A stretch of 63,203 bases of DNA from Solobacterium sp. (GTDB lineage Bacteria; Bacillota_I; Bacilli_A; Erysipelotrichales; Erysipelotrichaceae), in the NCBI GenBank assembly GCA_017459725.1, contig JAFUCL010000054.1, positions 1 through 63,203 on the forward strand, read 5' to 3'. The translations under genes were made by a program, and so were the position numbers. Under the pieces are notes generated by a model. It searched no databases, had not been told where the DNA came from, and worked only from the letters and a program-made list of their open reading frames with translations. Position 1 is the first letter of the stretch. Every line of letters starts with the position of its first letter. Shown in pieces: positions 16,967 through 25,587 of the stretch.

Positions 16967-18745
16967 TTACTGATAGCATTCGTCCTTCAGTACGCCTACG
17001 TACGGAAGAGCGCGGTATCTCTGATTGAAATCAAGTCCGAAACCCACCACAAACAGATTCTCAATCGTGAAACCTGTATAATCCGGATCCATGACCACAA
17101 CACGGCGGTCAGGCTTATCCAGCAGGGTGACAACTTTGACACTCTTAGCGCCTTTATGCTTCAGGGTATCAACGACTGTTCTGATTGTTCTGCCGGTGTC
17201 GACAATATCTTCAACCAGCAGGATATCCATTCCTTTGATGGAAGTATCCAGATCCTTGATGATCTTGATATCACCGGTAGATTCGGTTCCTTCATAGCTC
17301 TTGACGTCCATGAAGTCATACTGAATATCCAGGTCGATATGCTGAATCAGTTCGGCAAGGAACGGTACGGATCCCCTCAACAGAGCAACCAGCAGCGGCG
17401 GCTGATCCTTGTAATCTTCTGTTATCTGTTTCCCCAGTTCTGCACAGCGGGCAACGATCTCGTCGTGTGTTACCAGAATCTTCTTAATATCCTTTTCCAA
17501 CATGCTGAAAGCTCCTTTGCTATTTGAATATTGTAACACAGAAAAATCGGGCTTTATAGAGTAATGATACCGGTCACAGCCGAGCCCCGGAACGAGGATT
17601 ACATCCCCTTTACAGTTCACCAGAACCGGCCAGGTATCCCGGAGATAACGCGGAATATGACGGTCGATGAAAAACCTGTGCACAGGCTTGGTGCCGAAGC
17701 GCATCTGAACGGAATCACCCTCCTGCCAGCTCCTGAGTGTCAGGGGATAATCCTCGGCCGACACCGTAACCGACATCGTACCGGGAGCGCCCTCACCGAT
17801 GCTGAAATACGGTGAAGCAACGGTATGCAGCTGTGAAGGTTCATTGATCACAAACGTATAGGGACTGCCGCTCTCCGCAAAGAACACAAAACCATTGTTC
17901 TGCACCAGATTCAAAGACCGGAAGGGAATCACGAAATCCTTCTGTGTCATCAGTACATGATCGGCTTCCTGCAGCTGTGCCTTTGAGAACGGTCCCGGAA
18001 CCAAAGAGCATTCCCCCAGCATGCGCAGTGCCGCCAGTCTGACTTCCTCATCCTGTTCCCGGTATTCTTCCAGCAGGATCTTCTCCCTGCGCAGCAGATG
18101 CCCTGCCTGTGTACGGATAGCCTGCATATACCGGTTGGCTTCGCCGATCTCCCTGCGCACGGCCTGCCGCTCTTCCTCATTCATGCCGGAAACCGTGTCC
18201 ATGCGGATCCGGTTGCGCGCATATTCCGGAGAAGCATTCGTACTGTCCGTATAATACTTCACACCATGACTGCGGCAGTATTCCTTCAGCTCTGCCGCCG
18301 TATATCCGAGAAGTGGTCTTACAACCTTCATGCCGTGCCAGTTTCCTTCCGCTGAGAGGCCCCAGGTCTTCGGCACCAGATTTCTTTCCTTCTGCATATA
18401 CCAAGTTTCCAGCAGATCATCTTCCTGGTGTGCAATCAGTACACCGCTGAAGCCTTCCTCCTCCGCCAGCCGCCGAAAAAAGGCGTACCGCCACTCCCGG
18501 GCAGCCGCCTCAAAATTGCCTTTGTACAGAAAAGGCTCATTCCGCACATACACGGGAACATTATGTTCCGCGCAGTACTGACGCACATATGCCTCTTCTT
18601 CATCTGCTTCCGGACGGTGATGATAATTCACATGCGCCGCGGCACAGTCCACCCCTGCTTCAATGCACATGGAAAGCAGTGCCATTGAGTCAGGTCCGCC
18701 CGACACACCGATCAGCCATTTACCCTGTTCCGGAAGATTTTTCAT
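16967..18745 (-). CDS. tilS/hpt: Bifunctional tRNA(Ile)-lysidine synthase / hypoxanthine phosphoribosyltransferase
   Basis: 592 residues in one frame. Residues 1 to about 400 are TilS (PP-loop SGGPDS near 15-20, then AHQEDDLLET), which modifies the wobble C34 of tRNA-Ile(CAU). From about 415 the sequence is hypoxanthine phosphoribosyltransferase: LVALLRGSVPFLAEL, then the PRPP loop VEDIVDTGRT. There is no stop between the halves. Such TilS/HprT fusions are annotated in Listeria, so this is rare but not new. An internal ATG at 17503 carries its own AAAGGAG site, so free Hpt could also be made. The gene starts 4 bp after the PemK-like stop. Confidence 0.95.
   Translation of the reverse strand: MKNLPEQGKWLIGVSGGPDSMALLSMCIEAGVDCAAAHVNYHHRPEADEEEAYVRQYCAEHNVPVYVRNEPFLYKGNFEAAAREWRYAFFRRLAEEEGFSGVLIAHQEDDLLETWYMQKERNLVPKTWGLSAEGNWHGMKVVRPLLGYTAAELKEYCRSHGVKYYTDSTNASPEYARNRIRMDTVSGMNEEERQAVRREIGEANRYMQAIRTQAGHLLRREKILLEEYREQDEEVRLAALRMLGECSLVPGPFSKAQLQEADHVLMTQKDFVIPFRSLNLVQNNGFVFFAESGSPYTFVINEPSQLHTVASPYFSIGEGAPGTMSVTVSAEDYPLTLRSWQEGDSVQMRFGTKPVHRFFIDRHIPRYLRDTWPVLVNCKGDVILVPGLGCDRYHYSIKPDFSVLQYSNSKGAFSMLEKDIKKILVTHDEIVARCAELGKQITEDYKDQPPLLVALLRGSVPFLAELIQHIDLDIQYDFMDVKSYEGTESTGDIKIIKDLDTSIKGMDILLVEDIVDTGRTIRTVVDTLKHKGAKSVKVVTLLDKPDRRVVVMDPDYTGFTIENLFVVGFGLDFNQRYRALPYVGVLKDECYQ
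17503..17518 (-). promoter_or_regulatory. Internal ribosome-binding site and start codon for Hpt
   Basis: Within the tilS/hpt frame, AAAGGAGC (17518-17511) precedes an ATG at 17503 with 8-bp spacing after GGAG. The codon is residue 415, where the conserved Hpt N-terminus begins; initiation here would yield a 178-residue Hpt. The sequence is clear, but its use in the cell is inferred. Confidence 0.55.
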
Positions 18746-18749
18746 ACGT

Positions 18750-19313
18750 TCATCTTACCATATTCGTACTGAACATAATTGCCAGCATACGCCGTCTGAT
18801 CTTTGCGAACAGAGCACTGTCCGTATCCAGATGCGCTTTTATGTCAATGATCCTGGCCGTATTCACATACTTCATGTCATTCAGGAACAGAACACTCGGT
18901 TTCGCCATGCCGGGAAGCTGTCCCAGCCGCATCAGATGTGTGCGTCCGCCGGGATTTTCCTTCTCATCATAGGCCGATCTGTACTGCACGGGATTGCTGG
19001 TCATCGGTATGACCAGGGCTTTGTGTCTGCACATTGAGATGATGATGCCGAAGTGCTGGTAGCCTGCTTCATTCAGGTATGCCTGTCCGAAGTCCATGTA
19101 CACCACATCGCCGGGTCTTGCCTGTATGCCCAGGTCCTCCCCGCATCTGCACTGACTGCGCAGCACCCAGTTTGCCTCGGAAACGAGGTTGCTGTCGAGA
19201 TGCGTACTGACCAGCGGTTTGTAGACATTTTTCCGCATTCTCACATAACTGTCCCATTCCGCATTGCCGCTGCCGTTCAGAAGCTTTTCCACGCCGCTAT
19301 AATTGGATTCCAT
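18750..19313 (-). CDS. PemK/MazF-like domain protein heading the tilS operon
   Basis: 187 residues from the ATG at 19313 (GGAGG 7 bp upstream). Residues about 70-160 resemble the PemK/MazF fold: PGDVVYMDFG, HFGIIISMC, ALVIPMTSNP and a late LFLNDMKYVNTARI strand. The N-terminal 65 residues, with CRCG, are unrelated to canonical toxins. No antitoxin-like gene lies beside it; tilS/hpt follows after 4 bp. Position in a housekeeping operon argues for an adapted, possibly non-toxic role, such as RNA binding or cleavage. Family assignment rests on motif memory only. Confidence 0.6.
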   Translation of the reverse strand: MESNYSGVEKLLNGSGNAEWDSYVRMRKNVYKPLVSTHLDSNLVSEANWVLRSQCRCGEDLGIQARPGDVVYMDFGQAYLNEAGYQHFGIIISMCRHKALVIPMTSNPVQYRSAYDEKENPGGRTHLMRLGQLPGMAKPSVLFLNDMKYVNTARIIDIKAHLDTDSALFAKIRRRMLAIMFSTNMVR

Positions 19314-19319
19314 TTTTCC

Positions 19320-19352
19320 ACCTCCGACCATACTGTTTGTATCCGCGGAGGT
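19320..19352 (-). promoter_or_regulatory. Stem-loop that sequesters the PemK-like Shine-Dalgarno
   Basis: In the minus-strand RNA, ACCUCCG (19352-19346) can pair perfectly over 7 bp with CGGAGGU (19326-19320), leaving a 19-nt loop. The second arm contains the GGAGG ribosome-binding site, so folding would block initiation. Confidence 0.5.
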
Positions 19353-19361
19353 ATTTCCCCG

Positions 19362-19383
19362 AAAAAAAGTCCCCGCAGGAACT
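19362..19383 (-). terminator. Terminator of tagO
   Basis: A 6-bp stem (19368-19373/19378-19383, loop TGCG) is followed on the minus strand by seven T residues, directly after the tagO stop. Confidence 0.7.
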
Positions 19384-19384
19384 T

Positions 19385-20497
19385 TCAGTGTTTTTCCAGG
19401 AATCCGGAGTCGACCGGATCTTCTCCCTTTTCCATCTTCGGCCAGCCGGTCAGTTTGTTGATCAGCGACAGCACCGGATGCCATTTCGGATTGATCATAC
19501 CGGTGAACTCAATGAAGAGATCAGACAGTATCAACAGTGCCAGGATCATCCAGATACCGAGCGTCGGATCAAAGTATGTCAGTACGGCTGCGGCTGCGAA
19601 CAGTGCCGTCACTGCATACAGGATAAGTACGGTCCGGCGGTGTCCCTGGTTCAGCTTGATCATCAGGATATGGTGGAGGTGTCCTCTGTCTGCCTGGGTA
19701 AACTTCTGCCCTTTCAGCTTTCTGCGCACAATCGCAATCAGCGTATCGCTGATCGGGATAAACAGCACCAGGATCGGCAGACCGAGGGTAATGATAGCCG
19801 TAGTCTTGAAACCCAGCAGGGATATGCAGGCAACGGTGAAGCCCATGAACTGGGCACCGCAGTCACCGACAAAGATGGATGCCGGATGGAAGTTGTACGG
19901 CAGGAAACCCATGATGGCGCCGGACAGCGTCAGGGCAAGAATGCATATATCACGCCGGTTCATGAAGAAACCGAGCAGACCGATCGTCATTGTTACAATC
20001 GTTGTAATACCGCTGGAAAGACCGTCCAGACCGTCAATCAGGTTGATGGCGTTGGTGATGCCGACGATCCATATGAAGGAGATTGCTCTCGCTGCCAGGG
20101 GACTGCTGATGTGCATGGAAAGGACATGCAGATCGGTGAGATAGAGATCACCGATGATCATCGCGGCAAGGGTTCCCGCAAACTGAAAGAGCAGCTTCAG
20201 CTTCGGTGAGAGATCATAGATATCATCCAGAAGACCGCCCAGGAAGATGATCGTGCCGCCGATCAGAATACCGTTCAGACTGTCATCCGCACTCCACAGA
20301 ACCGCCAGAGACAGGAAAAAAGCAATGAAGATTGCCGTACCGCCCATACGCACGATCTTGCCGTGATGCACGGTTCTGGCATTTTCCACTGCATAGATAC
20401 CAAGCTTAAAACCAATCTGCTTGCATACAGGCACAAGCAGAAGTGATATGACAAACGGCATCAGGAAATATGGCAGCGCTCCGCGGATCAGATTCAT
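19385..20497 (-). CDS. tagO: Undecaprenyl-phosphate GlcNAc-1-phosphate transferase (TagO/WecA family)
   Basis: 370 residues from the ATG at 20497. Transfers GlcNAc-1-phosphate to the lipid carrier, starting teichoic acid or other wall glycopolymer synthesis at the membrane. About ten hydrophobic segments; diagnostic motifs are GGLLDDIYDLSPKLKL (DDxxD, Mg binding), NAINLIDGLDGLSSG, and cytoplasmic loop HLHHIL. No Shine-Dalgarno lies before the start, and an extended -10 sits 10 bp upstream, so the mRNA would be almost leaderless. No earlier in-frame start gives a family-like N-terminus. Confidence 0.93.
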   Translation of the reverse strand: MNLIRGALPYFLMPFVISLLLVPVCKQIGFKLGIYAVENARTVHHGKIVRMGGTAIFIAFFLSLAVLWSADDSLNGILIGGTIIFLGGLLDDIYDLSPKLKLLFQFAGTLAAMIIGDLYLTDLHVLSMHISSPLAARAISFIWIVGITNAINLIDGLDGLSSGITTIVTMTIGLLGFFMNRRDICILALTLSGAIMGFLPYNFHPASIFVGDCGAQFMGFTVACISLLGFKTTAIITLGLPILVLFIPISDTLIAIVRRKLKGQKFTQADRGHLHHILMIKLNQGHRRTVLILYAVTALFAAAAVLTYFDPTLGIWMILALLILSDLFIEFTGMINPKWHPVLSLINKLTGWPKMEKGEDPVDSGFLEKH

Positions 20498-20506
20498 AGT
20501 GTTTCC

Positions 20507-20515
20507 ATTATAACA
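20507..20515 (-). promoter_or_regulatory. Extended -10 promoter of tagO
   Basis: TGTTATAAT on the minus strand with no good -35. The predicted start at about 20500 leaves a leader of only 3 nt. The surrounding TGTTATAATGGAAACAC recurs exactly before the FMN oxidase gene at 27432. Confidence 0.65.
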
Positions 20516-20536
20516 CGGTGTCTGTCCCGCACACAG

Positions 20537-20561
20537 AAAAGAGATGCACGAATGCATCTCT
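20537..20561 (-). terminator. Terminator of the upp-ywzB transcript
   Basis: A 9-bp perfect stem (20540-20548/20553-20561) is followed on the minus strand by TTTTCTG; it overlaps the stop codon of the small membrane gene. Confidence 0.75.
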
Positions 20562-20764
20562 CATATACGGTAAATAAAGCCGAGGATAAACTGTGCCGCA
20601 AGATAGGCAAGACCGAGCACCAGCAGCACATACAGAACCTGCGCCTGCCTGGTATGATTGGCCTTCAGTATCTTTTCATACTGTACGGCGCTCATGCCGT
20701 ACCAGGATGCGATCAGACACAGAATATAGACTGCCGCCCTCAGATAGAACGACGATAAAGTCAT
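20561..20764 (-). CDS. DUF1146 (YwzB-like) small membrane protein
   Basis: 67 residues with two transmembrane segments (about 8-25 and 43-62) separated by a short basic loop (YEKILKANHTRQAQ). The pattern fits the DUF1146/YwzB family, found across Firmicutes near ATP synthase and cell-wall genes; function unknown. The ATG directly follows the upp stop (TAAATG), so the two are cotranslated. Confidence 0.75.
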   Translation of the reverse strand: MTLSSFYLRAAVYILCLIASWYGMSAVQYEKILKANHTRQAQVLYVLLVLGLAYLAAQFILGFIYRI

Positions 20765-21385
20765 TTACTTGGTTCCGAAGATACGGTCGCCGGCATCACC
20801 GAGACCCGGTACGATATAGCCGATCTCATTGAGGCCGTCATCCATCGCTGCGAGATAAATATCAACGTCCGGATGTGCTTTCTGAACAGCCTTGACACCT
20901 TCCGGTACACCGACCAGGCATACCAGCTTGATGTTCTTAGCGCCTCTCTGCTTGATCATATCAAGTGCCGCAACTGCACTTCCGCCTGTTGCCAGCATCG
21001 GATCAACCACAAGCACAACGGACTTGTCGAGATCACGCGGGAACTTAGCGAAATACTCATGCGGTTCCAGTGTTTCTTCATCACGGTACAGACCGATGAA
21101 GCCGACTTTGGCGGTCGGTACAAGTCTGCGGATTCCGTCAAGCAGACCGATGCCTGCACGCAGAATCGGTACGATAACGACTTCCTTGCTCAGTTCATAT
21201 CCTGTGCACGGACCCATCGGTGATTCGATATCAATCGGCTGTGTAGGAAGATCACGGCATACTTCATACGCCATCAGTTCCGCGATTTCATCAAGGTTTT
21301 CACGGAAATCCTTGGTTCCTGTTTCTTTTTTGCGCATCTGCGTCAGCTTATGTGTAATCAATGGGTGGCTTAAAACTTCCAGCAT
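20765..21385 (-). CDS. upp: Uracil phosphoribosyltransferase
   Basis: 206 residues from the ATG at 21385, which has GGAGGG upstream; a longer frame adds 21 non-family residues. Converts uracil and PRPP to UMP in pyrimidine salvage. Family signatures: [13 protein letters not shown], then the PRPP-binding [12 protein letters not shown] and the C-terminal [13 protein letters not shown]. Expected length about 209. Confidence 0.97.
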   Translation of the reverse strand: MLEVLSHPLITHKLTQMRKKETGTKDFRENLDEIAELMAYEVCRDLPTQPIDIESPMGPCTGYELSKEVVIVPILRAGIGLLDGIRRLVPTAKVGFIGLYRDEETLEPHEYFAKFPRDLDKSVVLVVDPMLATGGSAVAALDMIKQRGAKNIKLVCLVGVPEGVKAVQKAHPDVDIYLAAMDDGLNEIGYIVPGLGDAGDRIFGTK

Positions 21386-21419
21386 ACAATTATGCCCTCC
21401 TGTCTGCTTTTCTTTGTTC

Positions 21420-21448
21420 ATGATAGAAGAAGATCGGGAGGATTGCAA
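21420..21448 (-). promoter_or_regulatory. Promoter of upp
   Basis: TTGCAA (21448-21443), 17-bp spacer, TATCAT (21425-21420) on the minus strand. The TTGCAA is self-complementary and lies between the two divergent genes. Confidence 0.65.
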
Positions 21449-21465
21449 CTATCGTATTCCGAAGA

Positions 21466-21474
21466 TGGTATACT
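21466..21474 (+). promoter_or_regulatory. Extended -10 promoter of the glycosyltransferase gene
   Basis: TGGTATACT ends 6 bp before the ATG; the predicted first transcribed base coincides with the A of the start codon at 21481, implying a leaderless mRNA. Confidence 0.55.
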
Positions 21475-21480
21475 TAGGAC

Positions 21481-22569
21481 ATGAGAATTCTGATTTCTCC
21501 TGCCAGCGGCAGAAAGAATACAAGCACTGCTGCTTTTCTTGCCCAGAACCTGATTGATCTGTATCAGGAGAACGGACATGCATGCGCTGTTGCGGCTCCA
21601 TCCGGCAGCGGTTTTCATAATGCATCCCTGTATCCCGTACCGGAACCGAAAGCACCCCTGTTTTCCTTTTCGTCAAAGGATCACGGCAAGACCTATGAAG
21701 AATACATGTCAGCCGAACACATGCTCGGAGAAAAATATCTGCAGGAAGCTGCCGAAGCACAGCTGGATGCGGTAAAGGAATTCAAACCGGATCTCATCAT
21801 CGAGATCGGAAGCCCTGCGGCGGTGATTGCGGCCAGAGTAAGCAATATCCCCTACTATTCCGTAATCAGCGGTGCTATGTACCGCTCCCGTTCTGCCGAT
21901 ACGGGCCTTCTGTCCGGTCTGAATAAGGTATTGGACTCCTACAAACTGGAACAGGTGCTCCGGCTCACCGATCTCTTCCGCACCGCTTCCCAGCATATCG
22001 TCTTCGGATCCATGCTGATGCAGCCGCTGCCCGATGATCTGAATGCTGTCCGGATCGGCTCCATGACAAGAGCCATCGAAAACACAGCAGATACAGGAAC
22101 CGTAGGCGTCTTCCTCGGCAACACAGGCATGCGCACAAGCAGAATCACCTCAGTGCTGCAGGAGGCTTTCCTCAACGCCCCGTTCTCCGTGCAGATCTAT
22201 GACGGCACAACCCCGGTCAGCACCAACGGCAATCTGTCCTGGCTTCCCTCCGACCGTACATCGGCCATGCAGGGATGTTCGGTCATCATCCATGACGGAT
22301 GCGGCAGAATCTTCTCCCGTGCACTGATGCTCGGCATTCCGCAGATCATCGTCTCGGACGGCAGCTGCTTCCGGGCCTGGAATGCTTCGGCTGCTTCCCG
22401 CTGCGGTTTCGGCATTACCGTCTTCGAACGCGAATTCGGTGTTTCCGCTGTATACGAAAGCTACCGGCGCATCGTCGTCAGTGATTACTACAGAAAGCGG
22501 GCGGAGCTGTTCCGTGATGAGGCAAAAAACATGGGCGGGCTGGAGACGCTCCTGAAGCTCGGTATATAA
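21481..22569 (+). CDS. GT-B fold glycosyltransferase (MGT/MurG-like)
   Basis: 362 residues. The N-terminus MRILISPASGRKNTSTAAFLAQNL resembles the Rossmann opening of macrolide-type/UDP-glycosyltransferases, and the C-terminal HDGCGRIFSRALMLGIPQIIV matches the donor-binding segment usually written HGGxGT..E.L..GxPQ. Residues 95-115 (PDLIIEIGSPAAVIAARVSNIPYY) form the acceptor-domain core. No signal or membrane segment, so it is cytosolic. Substrate unknown; natural product, lipid or phenolic acceptors are all possible. Single-gene transcript, apparently leaderless. Confidence 0.75.
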   Translation: MRILISPASGRKNTSTAAFLAQNLIDLYQENGHACAVAAPSGSGFHNASLYPVPEPKAPLFSFSSKDHGKTYEEYMSAEHMLGEKYLQEAAEAQLDAVKEFKPDLIIEIGSPAAVIAARVSNIPYYSVISGAMYRSRSADTGLLSGLNKVLDSYKLEQVLRLTDLFRTASQHIVFGSMLMQPLPDDLNAVRIGSMTRAIENTADTGTVGVFLGNTGMRTSRITSVLQEAFLNAPFSVQIYDGTTPVSTNGNLSWLPSDRTSAMQGCSVIIHDGCGRIFSRALMLGIPQIIVSDGSCFRAWNASAASRCGFGITVFEREFGVSAVYESYRRIVVSDYYRKRAELFRDEAKNMGGLETLLKLGI

Positions 22570-22570
22570 A

Positions 22571-22617
22571 AAGATGATCCCCGGGGATCATCTTCCAGGC
22601 ACCGTGAGGTGCTTTTC
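22571..22617. terminator. Bidirectional terminator between the glycosyltransferase gene and glyA
   Basis: A perfect 24-bp palindrome (22571-22594) is followed on the plus strand by a second hairpin (22599-22603/22608-22612) and a T-rich tract from 22613. Genes converge here. Confidence 0.8.
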
Positions 22618-22620
22618 TTT

Positions 22621-23841
22621 TTATTCAAACGGGAACTTTTCCGTCAGCGCAATCACTTCTTCACGGATCCGCGCTTTGACTTCTTCGTTGTCCTTGTTCT
22701 TCAGAACTTCACCGATCCATCTGCCGACCTGCTCGAATTCAGCTTCCTTGAATCCCTTGGTCGTCATTGCGGCTGTACCGACACGGATACCGCTGGTGAT
22801 GCTCGGCTTTTCCGGATCAAACGGAATGGCGTTCTTGTTTACGGTAATATTGACTTCATCCAGTGCCTTCTCAGCATCTCTGCCGCTGACACCGAGTGAA
22901 TTCTTTGTATCAACCAGGATCAGGTGATTGTCCGTACCGCCGGATACCAGACGCAGACCTTCTTCCTGCAGAACTTCCGCAAGTTTCTGGCAGTTCGCCA
23001 GCAGCTGACGGATATACTCTTTGAACTCCGGCTGGAGTGCTTCATAGAAGCAGGCCGCTTTACCGGCAACGATATGGCACAGCGGACCGCCCTGGATACC
23101 CGGGAAGATTGCCTTGTCCACAGCCTTGGCATACTTCTCTTTGCAGAGAATCATACCGCCGCGGGGACCGCGCAGTGTCTTGTGTGTAGTGGTGGTTACG
23201 AAGTCAGCGTACGGAACCGGATTCATGTGATAACCGGCAGCCACAAGACCGGCAATGTGCGCCATATCCACCATCAGGAGGGCACCGCAGTCATCCGCAA
23301 TCTTACGGAATTCCGCAAAGTCGATTTCCCTTGCATATGCGCTTGCGCCGACTACGATCAGCTTCGGACGGATTTCCAGTGCCTGTGCTCTGACCGCATC
23401 ATAATCCAGACGCTCCGTTTCCCGGTCAACACCGTAGGAAGCGAAATTATACAGTTTTCCCGAGAAGGAAACCTTGGCGCCATGGGTCAGATGACCGCCT
23501 GCCGCAAGATCCATACCGAGAACCGTATCACCCGGCTTCAGGCAGCTGAAGTAAACACCCATGTTTGCCTGTGAACCGGAATGCGGCTGCACGTTGGCAT
23601 GTTCCGCTCCGAAGATTTCACATGCACGCTTTCTGGCAAGTTCCTCAACCACATCCACGTTTACGCATCCGCCGTAGTAACGGTGTCCCGGATAGCCTTC
23701 CGCGTATTTGTTGGTCAGCACGGAACCGGCTGCTTCACGTACTTCCTTCGAGGTGAAGTTCTCCGAGGCAATCAGTTCAATGTTATGTCTCTGACGAAGT
23801 TTTTCCTGTTCAATCGCATTCTGTAATTCAAGATCAAGCAT
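22621..23841 (-). CDS. glyA: Serine hydroxymethyltransferase
   Basis: 406 residues, full length. PLP enzyme converting serine and THF to glycine and methylene-THF, the main one-carbon source feeding purine synthesis encoded elsewhere in the window. Family signatures: [25 protein letters not shown], the active-site lysine in [14 protein letters not shown]. It starts 2 bp after the tsaC stop, so the two are cotranscribed. Confidence 0.97.
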   Translation of the reverse strand: MLDLELQNAIEQEKLRQRHNIELIASENFTSKEVREAAGSVLTNKYAEGYPGHRYYGGCVNVDVVEELARKRACEIFGAEHANVQPHSGSQANMGVYFSCLKPGDTVLGMDLAAGGHLTHGAKVSFSGKLYNFASYGVDRETERLDYDAVRAQALEIRPKLIVVGASAYAREIDFAEFRKIADDCGALLMVDMAHIAGLVAAGYHMNPVPYADFVTTTTHKTLRGPRGGMILCKEKYAKAVDKAIFPGIQGGPLCHIVAGKAACFYEALQPEFKEYIRQLLANCQKLAEVLQEEGLRLVSGGTDNHLILVDTKNSLGVSGRDAEKALDEVNITVNKNAIPFDPEKPSITSGIRVGTAAMTTKGFKEAEFEQVGRWIGEVLKNKDNEEVKARIREEVIALTEKFPFE

Positions 23842-23843
23842 GT

Positions 23844-24449
23844 TTAGTTCTCCTCTCCGAGTACGTTTTTAATATCTTCCAGTGTTACAGGTCCCGGCCG
23901 CAGAATTCTGATATCAGAGGAGCTGCAGTCAATAATCGTGCTGGCTTCACCGAACTGCGTGCTTCCTTCCAGCATACCGTCCAGCAGCGGACAGGCCTGT
24001 TCGATTTCATCAAGGTTTGTGCAGGTTTTTTCTCCGGACTGATTCGCACTTGTCATGAACACGGGTGTCCCGGTCAGTTCAATCAGTTCCTTCAGCACCG
24101 GACTTGTGGCCATCCGTATGGCCAGGGTGGACATGCCTCCGTTTACATACGCCGGCACATTCTCCCGCTTCTTCAGAATCACGGTCACCGGTCCCGGCAT
24201 GAACGCTTTGATAATCCGTTCCGCCCGTTCATCGGTTTCCGCTATCTCCCGGATCTGTGCAAGATCGCTGCACATGAGCGGGAACGATTTTGTCTTCGGT
24301 CGGTTCTTGACTTCCCGTAAACGCGCTTCCGCTTTTTCACTCATCCGTGCACATACACCGTATACGGTATCTGTCGGCACCGATATGGTTCCGTCATTCC
24401 TGAGAATCTCACTCAGAATTCCGGTGTCTTCTTCAGTATATCTTTTCAT
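23844..24449 (-). CDS. tsaC: Threonylcarbamoyl-AMP synthase (TsaC/Sua5/YwlC family)
   Basis: 201 residues. Makes the threonylcarbamoyl-AMP used for the t6A37 modification of ANN-decoding tRNAs. Signatures: [14 protein letters not shown] near 23-36, [20 protein letters not shown] and TSANQSGE. The Sua5 C-terminal domain is absent, so this is the short TsaC type. An extended -10 (TGTTAGAAT, 24478-24470) precedes it. glyA follows immediately, a common Firmicutes pairing. Confidence 0.94.
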   Translation of the reverse strand: MKRYTEEDTGILSEILRNDGTISVPTDTVYGVCARMSEKAEARLREVKNRPKTKSFPLMCSDLAQIREIAETDERAERIIKAFMPGPVTVILKKRENVPAYVNGGMSTLAIRMATSPVLKELIELTGTPVFMTSANQSGEKTCTNLDEIEQACPLLDGMLEGSTQFGEASTIIDCSSSDIRILRPGPVTLEDIKNVLGEEN

Positions 24450-24520
24450 TGTCCCTCCGGCACTGTACTATTCTAACATTGTTTATAGTATGATTATGAG
24501 GAAATTTGGAGGTTACTGTT

Positions 24521-25546
24521 ATGATCAGTTTTGAAAGTGATTATACCGAAGGTTGTATCCCCGAAATACTGACTGCGCTGAATAAAACCAACACAGAACA
24601 GACAACCGGATATGGTCTGGATCCCCATTGTGACAATGCCCGTAAGCTGATCAGAAAAGCCTGCAATGCTGAAAATGCGGATGTGCAGTTCCTGGTCGGC
24701 GGAACCCAGGCAAATACAACCGTGATTGCGGCTGTTCTCAAGCCGTATCAGGGTGTACTGACAGCTGTCAGCGGACACATCAACGTGCATGAAACCGGCG
24801 CCATTGAAGCAACCGGACACAAGTGCCTTGCGCTTCCCACGGATGACGGCAAGATTTCCGCAAAGCAGATTGAGAATGCAATCCTGGCTCACCGCAATGA
24901 TGAAACCTATGAACACATTGTGGAACCGGGTATGATCTATATCTCCTGGCCGACCGAAACCGGCACCCTGTATTCAAAGAAGGAACTGACTGCCATTTCC
25001 AGAGTTGCCAGAAAGTATCATGTTCCGCTGTTCGTGGACGGTGCCCGTATGGGATACGGTCTGGCCGCAAGAAACAATGATCTGACGCTGGCGGACTTTG
25101 CCAAGCTGACGGATGTCTTCTACATCGGCGGCACCAAGGTCGGTGCGCTCTTCGGCGAAGCAGTCGTAATTCCAAACAAGAATATCGCAGCCAACTTCCG
25201 CTACATGATCAAACAGAAAGGCGGCATGCTCGCAAAGGGCAGACTGCTCGGCATTCAGTTTGAAGAACTGTTCAAAAACGACAGATACTTCAAGATTTCC
25301 CAGAATGCCATGGAATATGCTGAGAAGATTGCGGATGCCCTGCAGGAAAAAGGTTATGAATTCCGCTACGCACCCGAAACCAATCAGCTCTTCCCGATCA
25401 TGACGATGGCAAAGATTACGGAACTCAGAAAGAAGTTTGCCTTCCACGTTATGGAACCGCTGGATGAAGACCATGCGGTCATCCGCTTTGTGACAAGCTG
25501 GCTCACCAAAAAGGAAAACGTAGACAAACTGATCAAAGCGCTCTGA
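24521..25546 (+). CDS. Threonine aldolase-like / beta-eliminating lyase (PLP)
   Basis: 341 residues from the ATG at 24521 (GGAGG at 24508-24512). PLP fold-type I enzyme of the aromatic amino acid beta-eliminating lyase/threonine aldolase family, likely cleaving (allo-)threonine to glycine and acetaldehyde. Visible: LVGGTQANTTVIAAVL, the aspartate in LFVDGARMGYGL, and the PLP lysine in YIGGTKVGALFGEA. Clostridial and erysipelotrichial members often annotated as low-specificity L-threonine aldolase share these. Divergent from tsaC-glyA, another glycine-linked gene pair. Confidence 0.88.
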   Translation: MISFESDYTEGCIPEILTALNKTNTEQTTGYGLDPHCDNARKLIRKACNAENADVQFLVGGTQANTTVIAAVLKPYQGVLTAVSGHINVHETGAIEATGHKCLALPTDDGKISAKQIENAILAHRNDETYEHIVEPGMIYISWPTETGTLYSKKELTAISRVARKYHVPLFVDGARMGYGLAARNNDLTLADFAKLTDVFYIGGTKVGALFGEAVVIPNKNIAANFRYMIKQKGGMLAKGRLLGIQFEELFKNDRYFKISQNAMEYAEKIADALQEKGYEFRYAPETNQLFPIMTMAKITELRKKFAFHVMEPLDEDHAVIRFVTSWLTKKENVDKLIKAL

Positions 25547-25552
25547 TAAATG

Positions 25553-25587
25553 CAGTGGCTCCCGTTACGGAAGCCACTGTTGTTTTA
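25553..25587. terminator. Terminator between the threonine aldolase and sortase genes
   Basis: An 8-bp stem (25553-25560/25572-25579) is followed on the plus strand by TTGTTTT, between converging genes. Confidence 0.75.

Noticed and set aside
18750..19313. A conventional type II toxin-antitoxin module
   Set aside because: No antitoxin-sized gene upstream or downstream; tilS/hpt follows after 4 bp, so the toxin role is unsupported.
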